Positions 15,150-19,797 of a DNA stretch of 19,797 nt are shown here, one piece after another. Each line of letters begins with the position of its first letter. Positions within the stretch are counted from its first letter, which is position 1. The stretch is from Corallococcus sp. (GTDB taxonomy: Bacteria > Bacillota > Clostridia > Christensenellales > CAG-314): contig JAMPHX010000018.1 in the NCBI GenBank assembly GCA_023663205.1, positions 1 through 19,797 on the forward strand. Direction: 5' to 3'. The translations under genes and the position numbers were made by a program. The notes below the pieces were generated by a model. It ran no database searches. It was not told the DNA's origin and saw only the letters and a list, made by a program, of their open reading frames with translations.

Positions 15150-16382
15150 TTATATTACCCATTCGCCGTCGTCGAACAGCAAAGTCTTTGTACCGTCGTA
15201 ACCTATGCCTTCTATTCTTATGTCCTTTGAACCAATCATAAAGTCAACGTGCTGCAAACTGTCGTTGACGCCGTGTTCGGCAAGTTGCTTTGCGCTCATT
15301 GCATTGCCGTTTTTGACGGTGGTAGGGTATGCTTTGCCGAATGCCAAGTGACAACTTGCATTTTCGTCAAACAGCGTGTTGTAAAACAAAATTCCGCTTT
15401 GGGCAATGGGGCTGTTTTTGCCTATAAGCGCGGCTTCGCCGAGGTGAAGCACACCTTCGTCTGTGGAAAGCAATCCTTTCAATGCGTCGTAGCCCTTTTC
15501 AGCGGTAAAGTCTGTTACTTTGCCGTCTTTGAATGTTATCGAAAAGCCGTCGATGACGTTACCGTTGTTAACCAGAGGAAGCGCATTTTTTACAACGCCG
15601 AAAACCTTGTCTTTGTGCGGCGCGGTAAAAATTTCTTCCGTGGGCATATTTGCGGTAAAAGGCACTCCGTCCTGACCTTCTTCTTCGGCGGCAAGCCAAA
15701 CGTGATCTTTGGCAAGTCCTACCGTAAGGTCTGTTCCGTTTGAGGATGTGTAGTGCAAATACTCAAAGTTGCGGTCGTTCAAAAACTTTGCGCGGGAGTG
15801 CAGTTTTGCTATGTGCTGTTTCCAAGCGGCGGTGGGGTCGCTTGCGTCAAGACGCATTATTTTTGCCATTGCGTCCCACATTTTGTCCACTGCTGCGGCA
15901 GGTTCGAGGTCGGGGAATACTACTTTTGCCCAACTTTCCGTAGGAATGGAAACTATCGTCCAACGCAGATAGTTGGACATTGTGGCTTTGCGGAACTCGG
16001 AACGAGCCAAGTTGTTTGCCTTGTCTACCGCAGACAGTTTGTCGGAGTCGATACCCGCGTAAATGTTGGGGTCGCGTGCGGAAATGGAAATCATACAGCA
16101 TTTGTTCTTGATGCAGTAATCGTAAAACGCCGTTTTGTATTCGGGGACGTTGCACATTGCCTCGGTTGAGGCATAAAGCATATCGAGCCTCGAACCGTCT
16201 TCGTCAAGATACTCGAAGTGAACCTTTTTTGCACCGAACTCGTAGGCTTTCTGTTCGATTAGATGAGCAAAATCCGCGCACTTTACATCGCAGCGAATTA
16301 CAACTTCCTGACCTTTTTGCATATTTGCGCCGACGCGTACGGCAAGTTCGGCAAATTGTTTTTGTTTTTCAAGAGTAATCAT
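15150..16382 (-). CDS. M29-family metallo-aminopeptidase (AmpS/PepS type)
   Basis: A 410-residue protein of the usual family length. The residues expected to hold the two metal ions (Co or Zn in relatives) are present: Glu250 (NMPTEE), Glu316 (LHLGE), His345 (ASCHLAFG), and His378 and Asp380 (QHVDFMIGSKD). The enzyme removes N-terminal amino acids from peptides in the cytoplasm, in peptide recycling. AAGGAG precedes the ATG at 16382 and a sigma-A-like promoter lies at 16453-16481. The short XRE gene and the acetyltransferase follow on the same strand. Confidence 0.93.
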   Translation of the reverse strand: MITLEKQKQFAELAVRVGANMQKGQEVVIRCDVKCADFAHLIEQKAYEFGAKKVHFEYLDEDGSRLDMLYASTEAMCNVPEYKTAFYDYCIKNKCCMISISARDPNIYAGIDSDKLSAVDKANNLARSEFRKATMSNYLRWTIVSIPTESWAKVVFPDLEPAAAVDKMWDAMAKIMRLDASDPTAAWKQHIAKLHSRAKFLNDRNFEYLHYTSSNGTDLTVGLAKDHVWLAAEEEGQDGVPFTANMPTEEIFTAPHKDKVFGVVKNALPLVNNGNVIDGFSITFKDGKVTDFTAEKGYDALKGLLSTDEGVLHLGEAALIGKNSPIAQSGILFYNTLFDENASCHLAFGKAYPTTVKNGNAMSAKQLAEHGVNDSLQHVDFMIGSKDIRIEGIGYDGTKTLLFDDGEWVI

Positions 16383-16452
16383 ATCTTTCTCCTTTTATAG
16401 ATAGCGGGCAAGACTTTACAATAGTCAACAGACGCCGCAATAGTTTACAATT

Positions 16453-16481
16453 ATTATATCTTTTGAGGCAAGTTTAGTCAA
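16453..16481 (-). promoter_or_regulatory. Sigma-A-like promoter of the aminopeptidase
   Basis: On the minus strand, TTGACT (complement of 16476-16481) and a perfect TATAAT (complement of 16453-16458) are spaced by 17 bases. The start codon is 70 bases downstream. This is the best-matching promoter of the window. Confidence 0.65.
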
Positions 16482-16498
16482 ACTTATTTTAAAATCGA

Positions 16499-16527
16499 TT
16501 GAATATTGTTTTGCTTTATGTTACAAT
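16499..16527 (+). promoter_or_regulatory. Sigma-A-like promoter of the cyclophilin gene
   Basis: TTGAAT at 16499-16504 and TACAAT at 16522-16527 are spaced by 17 bases. It is back to back with the aminopeptidase promoter. The leader to the ATG at 16647 is about 110 bases and carries an inverted repeat. Confidence 0.5.
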
Positions 16528-16600
16528 AATTTATATATTGCTCAAATGCAGGCGGCTTTGGGCGGTGTTTGTTACACAATAAGTATTTGTGCGCATTACC

Positions 16601-16626
16601 GCATATGTGCATTTGTGCATATATGC
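16601..16626 (+). repeat. Inverted repeat in the cyclophilin leader
   Basis: GCATATGTGCA (16601-16611) and TGCATATATGC (16616-16626) can pair over 11 bp with one G-U and a 4-base loop. It ends 10 bases before GGAGG of the ribosome binding site, so it could be a leader hairpin or an operator. No T run follows, so a terminator is unlikely. Confidence 0.5.
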
Positions 16627-16646
16627 GTATGTTAAACGGAGGAATT

Positions 16647-17165
16647 ATGAAAAACCCAACAGTTACAATTACAATGAGCGGCGGCAAACAAATCAAGGCG
16701 GAACTTTACCCCGAAATTGCTCCCAATACAGTCAACAACTTTTTAAGTTTGGTTAACAGCGGATTTTACAACGGTAAGATATTTCACCGTGTGATACGCG
16801 GTTTTATGATACAGGGAGGCTGTCCCGAGGGAACGGGCACCGGCGGTCCGGGATACAGAATTTTCGGAGAGTTTACTGCCAACGGATTCAACAATACGCT
16901 CAAACACGAGCGCGGCGTGCTCAGTATGGCGCGCGCCAACGACAAAAACAGCGCAGGAAGTCAATTTTTTATTATGCACGCAGACGCTCCGCATCTTGAC
17001 GGCAGTTACGCTTCGTTCGGACGCGTTACGGAAGGTATGGACGTCGTTGACGAAATAGCCGACCAATACACCGATTTTTCGGACAGACCGTACGAAAGAC
17101 AAGTAATGGAAACGGTTACTGCCGAAACTTTCGGGAAAGAATATCCCGAGCCCGAAAAAATGTAA
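16647..17165 (+). CDS. Peptidyl-prolyl cis-trans isomerase, cyclophilin type
   Basis: A 172-residue cyclophilin. The start at ATG 16647 is set by GGAGG five bases upstream; the longer frame from 16569 would run through the leader repeat. Visible family motifs are FHRVI (46-50, catalytic Arg48), GFMIQGG (Gln56), GTGTGGPGY, SQFFIM (105-110) and APHLDGSYASFG. His116 stands where human cyclophilin A has Trp121, so weak cyclosporin binding is expected. There is no signal peptide, so it should act in the cytoplasm, speeding proline isomerisation in folding proteins. The next gene starts 12 bases after the stop. Confidence 0.93.
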   Translation: MKNPTVTITMSGGKQIKAELYPEIAPNTVNNFLSLVNSGFYNGKIFHRVIRGFMIQGGCPEGTGTGGPGYRIFGEFTANGFNNTLKHERGVLSMARANDKNSAGSQFFIMHADAPHLDGSYASFGRVTEGMDVVDEIADQYTDFSDRPYERQVMETVTAETFGKEYPEPEKM

Positions 17166-17177
17166 TCGGAGGTAGTT

Positions 17178-18116
17178 ATGTCAAAGAAAAGAGGAGGGTG
17201 CTTAGGCACGTTTTTGGTTATCATACTTGTGCTTGCTCTGCTTATTGCGGGCGTAGTATTGATAGTAGGCAATCTTACTCCCGCGCAGTTGGGGCTGGGC
17301 GACAAAAATATCGGCAGCGGAACCGTTGCCGAAATGGGCATAGGAGATGTTAAACTGTTGGATTTGTTCCGCATAGCGCGAGCGCTCACATCTGAACACA
17401 CTGCGGACGCTTTTGTCAAAAACGCGCCATCGGCAGAGGACAAAACGCGCGTCGACGGCATATTTGCAAACACTGTTTCGGTGGGAGAGTTTAAGTACGG
17501 TTCGCTTATGACAAGCAATGCGGTATTTTCCCTTACCGTAACGGAATTTAAATTGAAGGATAGCGAATTGGCGTATGTTTGCAATCAAACGCTTGCCGAG
17601 GTCAAAGAAAATAAAATTGCAGGCGCACTTTCGGAAAAGATAAAGTTGCTTGCGGAACTTGACGTCAATATCTGCGAAATTTCGTTGGAAACGGCAGGCA
17701 ACGACGTCAAAATGCGTACCGTGCTTTCGGTAGATATAAGTAAATATGCCGAGAACATAACATTGCCTTTCAATATGAAGGTCAACAATACGCTGTACAT
17801 TGTCGTAACGCACAAATTGGGCGTAAGCAGCGAGGGTATGATAGCGTTTGACCTAACTTTCGCAACTGTGGAGATAAGCGGGCTTAACGACGGTTTGAGC
17901 CGCGAATTGGTTGATAAGATAGTCAACGCGTGGTACTCCGACGAGGAAATTACTTGCAAAGGCATTTCGGACGAGTCGGCTGACTTGCTTGCTACCATTT
18001 GCGGAAATATCGGCAGAATAGGCGAGTACACATTGAACGGAAATAACTACGGACTTAACGGTATAGATATGCAGCGCAAAATAAACTTTGTGGTATATCA
18101 TACGATAAATCTGTAA
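17178..18116 (+). CDS. Membrane-anchored protein of unknown function
   Basis: A 312-residue protein that I do not recognise. GGAGG lies 5 bases before the ATG. A short basic start (MSKKRGG) and a hydrophobic segment at about 10-30 form an N-terminal membrane anchor or uncleaved signal, so the remaining 280 residues should lie outside the membrane. They alternate helices and strands (for example VFSLTVTEFKLKDSELAYV, VKMRTVLSVDIS, NNTLYIVVTHKLGV), suggesting a beta-rich fold, with no catalytic motif visible. It lies 12 bases after the cyclophilin gene and is probably co-transcribed. Confidence 0.75.
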   Translation: MSKKRGGCLGTFLVIILVLALLIAGVVLIVGNLTPAQLGLGDKNIGSGTVAEMGIGDVKLLDLFRIARALTSEHTADAFVKNAPSAEDKTRVDGIFANTVSVGEFKYGSLMTSNAVFSLTVTEFKLKDSELAYVCNQTLAEVKENKIAGALSEKIKLLAELDVNICEISLETAGNDVKMRTVLSVDISKYAENITLPFNMKVNNTLYIVVTHKLGVSSEGMIAFDLTFATVEISGLNDGLSRELVDKIVNAWYSDEEITCKGISDESADLLATICGNIGRIGEYTLNGNNYGLNGIDMQRKINFVVYHTINL

Positions 18117-18602
18117 TGCCGTTTGCATTGCGTAAGGTTTTGCGTAATTTAGTTGCAAAATAAAAGGCGGCAATAATGCCGGTTATGTCGATTTTCCGAT
18201 AGCCGATAATACGGTTTGACGAAGCGTAACAACAGAGCCTCACTTGAAACCTGCTTTGGGAGCGTTTTTCCCGTTAGTTCAACGCATACTTGCAGGTACG
18301 TCTCGATAGGGTTGGCTTGCCTTGAAAGAAAAACTCCTATTCTCAACCAACCGTGTTCGATTGGGTATTATACGGTAACGGTGCATAAGATACCGTTGTT
18401 GAATAGAATTTTACGATTATAAGTTAAATTAAAGAGCAAAATGCGTCGGACATTGTTTTGTCCGACGCATTTGCTATGCTTAGTTATTTTCTTTTATTGA
18501 ACGACTCCGGTATTTTTACATTGGAGTATTGTACTTGGTTATTTTATTTTGTACGGTGATTTCTATACTTTTACATTCAAGCGGAATTATCTTTGTCCGT
18601 AA
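18117..18602. other. Gene-free convergent region rich in inverted repeats
   Basis: The 486 bases between the membrane-anchored protein (plus) and glycyl-tRNA synthetase (minus) hold no supported gene. Three separate inverted repeats lie in 18249-18397: ACCTGC/GCAGGT (18249-18254, 18292-18297), GGTTGG..TTGA with TCAACCAACC (18310-18325, 18343-18352), and AACGGT/ACCGTT (18377-18382, 18392-18397). A strong terminator-like hairpin follows at 18439-18472. Open frames of 60-70 residues exist on both strands but resemble no known protein. Confidence 0.45.
18439..18472 (-). terminator. Terminator hairpin after glycyl-tRNA synthetase
   Basis: AAATGCGTCGGACA (18439-18452) and TGTCCGACGCATTT (18459-18472) form a perfect 14-bp stem with a 6-base loop. 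On the minus strand it is followed by a broken T-rich tail (TTTTGCTCTTTAATTT, counting from the stem). It sits about 130 bases past the glycyl-tRNA synthetase stop and may also stop plus-strand transcription. Confidence 0.7.
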
Positions 18603-19797
18603 TCAAAATATAAATATTCTTTCGGAGAGGTACTTTTCAAGGTTATCAAGCGAAACGCGTTCTTGCTGCATACTGTCGCGTTCGCGTACCGTTACGCAGT
18701 TATCCGTTTCGGTATCGAAGTCGATTGTTATGCAGTAAGGCGTACCTATTTCGTCCTGTCTGCGGTAGCGTTTGCCTATGCTGCCCGTTTCGTCAAAGTC
18801 GCAGGCAAACAGTTTGGAAAGTTTGTGGTAAATTTCTTCCGCCTTGTCGGAAAGTTTCTTGGAAAGCGGCAGCACGCACGCTTTTATCGGAGCAAGTTCG
18901 GGGTGCAGGTGAAGTACTACGCGCGTATCGCCTTCTCCAACCTGTTCTTCGTCGTAAGCGTTTGTAAGGAAAGCAAGGAAGGCTCTTTCCACGCCCAGAC
19001 TGGGTTCTATTACGTAGGGTATGTATTTTTCCTGAGTTACGGGGTCAATGTATTCTAACGACTGCCCCGAAACGCGTTGGTGGCAATTGAGGTCGTAATC
19101 GGTTCTGTCGGCAATACCCCACAGTTCGCCCCAACCGAATGGCATCATAACTTCAAAGTCGGTAGTGGCTTTGCTGTAAAATGAAAGTTCTTCCTTGTCG
19201 TGGTCTCTGAGACGCAGATTTTCTTGCTTCATTCCAAGCGAAAGCAGCCAGTTTTTGCAGAAGTTTTTCCAATACTCGAACCATTCGAGGTCGGTGTCGG
19301 GTTTGCAGAAAAACTCCAATTCCATCTGCTCGAATTCGCGTATGCGGAATATAAAGTTGCCGGGAGTAATTTCGTTGCGGAAACTTTTGCCTATTTGACC
19401 AATTCCGAAAGGAACTTTTCTGCGGGTGGTGCGTTGGATGTTTTTGAAGTTGACAAATATTCCCTGCGCTGTTTCGGGACGCAGGTATACCGCCGATTTT
19501 GCGTCTTCTGTTACACCGATAAATGTTTTGAACATAAGGTTAAACTGTCTTATTGGCGTAAAGTCGCATTTGCCGCATACGGGACAGTGTATTTGGTGTT
19601 CGGCAATGTACGCCGACATTTGTTCGTTTGTCATGGAAGCAACGGTGTTTTCCAAATTGTGCTTTGTTTGGTAATCTTCTATAAGATTGTCGGCACGGTG
19701 ACGGCTGTTGCAACTTCTGCAATCCATAAGCGGGTCGGAAAATCCGCCCAAGTGTCCGCTTGCTTCCCAAGTTTTGGGATTCATAAGTATTGCGCTG
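18603..19797 (-). CDS. glyS: Glycyl-tRNA synthetase, single-chain (alpha2) type, N-terminus cut off
   Basis: The last 397 residues of a class II glycyl-tRNA synthetase are present; the frame runs off the right edge (SAILMNPKTWEASGH). The zinc-binding cysteines (CRSC and CPVCGKC), the motif-2 region YLRPETAQGIFVNF with GQIGKSFRNEI, and the motif-3 region PYVIEPSLGVERAFLAFL are visible, followed by the anticodon-binding domain. This is the homodimeric form used by Firmicutes such as Clostridium relatives, archaea and eukaryotes, not the alpha2beta2 form. It charges tRNA-Gly with glycine. About 70-100 N-terminal residues, and any leader, lie outside the window. Confidence 0.95.
   Translation of the reverse strand, partial: SAILMNPKTWEASGHLGGFSDPLMDCRSCNSRHRADNLIEDYQTKHNLENTVASMTNEQMSAYIAEHQIHCPVCGKCDFTPIRQFNLMFKTFIGVTEDAKSAVYLRPETAQGIFVNFKNIQRTTRRKVPFGIGQIGKSFRNEITPGNFIFRIREFEQMELEFFCKPDTDLEWFEYWKNFCKNWLLSLGMKQENLRLRDHDKEELSFYSKATTDFEVMMPFGWGELWGIADRTDYDLNCHQRVSGQSLEYIDPVTQEKYIPYVIEPSLGVERAFLAFLTNAYDEEQVGEGDTRVVLHLHPELAPIKACVLPLSKKLSDKAEEIYHKLSKLFACDFDETGSIGKRYRRQDEIGTPYCITIDFDTETDNCVTVRERDSMQQERVSLDNLEKYLSERIFIF

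Noticed and set aside
18149..18422. Small open frames of 62-68 residues on both strands
   Set aside because: No ribosome binding site, overlapping each other in a region rich in inverted repeats, and no recognisable domain.
1..19797. tRNA, rRNA, CRISPR or insertion sequence
   Set aside because: No cloverleaf with a GTTCGAATC-like T arm outside genes, no regularly spaced direct repeats, and no transposase or integrase motif were seen.

Overview
The window looks like an ordinary chromosomal stretch from an uncultured low-to-moderate-GC Firmicute (Bacillota, probably class Clostridia). This is an inference from strong AGGAGG-type ribosome binding sites, sigma-A-like promoters, the single-chain (alpha2) type of glycyl-tRNA synthetase, several XRE regulators and many gut-Clostridia-style proteins. 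No phage, insertion sequence, CRISPR array, rRNA or tRNA gene was seen.

Layout, left to right. (1) 1-768, minus: a class I SAM-dependent methyltransferase broken by two frameshifts and one in-frame stop. (2) 976-1509, minus: an XRE regulator with two C-terminal membrane helices. (3) 1897-2229, plus: a small XRE protein with a cysteine cluster in front of its helix-turn-helix. (4) 2642-5857, plus: a ribbon-helix-helix protein and the ClpB disaggregase in one transcription unit. (5) 6040-9313, plus: alpha/beta-hydrolase, D-aminoacyl-tRNA deacylase, single-chain iron-sulfur L-serine dehydratase and a HAD phosphatase, tightly packed with two ATGA overlaps. (6) 9498-12364, plus: a YfbR-type HD nucleotidase with HE in place of HD, a degenerate ABC-type ATPase, and a membrane-anchored S41 protease. 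(7) 12821-13746: a divergent pair of small unrecognised proteins. (8) 14287-16382, minus: M29 aminopeptidase, a short XRE protein without an ATG start, and a GNAT acetyltransferase. (9) 16647-18116, plus: cyclophilin and a membrane-anchored unrecognised protein. (10) 18603-19797, minus: glycyl-tRNA synthetase, cut by the right edge.

Most functions are housekeeping: protein quality control (ClpB, cyclophilin, S41 protease, aminopeptidase), translation fidelity (Dtd, GlyRS), amino-acid catabolism (serine dehydratase) and nucleotide or phosphoester clean-up (YfbR, HAD). Each of the three convergent gene pairs is separated by a single strong hairpin that can serve as a terminator.

I saw no clear new defence or mobile system. 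The parts most worth following up are the YfbR(HE)/degenerate ATPase/S41 operon, the RHH-clpB pair, the cysteine-cluster XRE protein, the divergent small-protein pair, the start-less XRE gene in phase with the aminopeptidase, and an inverted-repeat-rich gene-free segment near 18249-18397.
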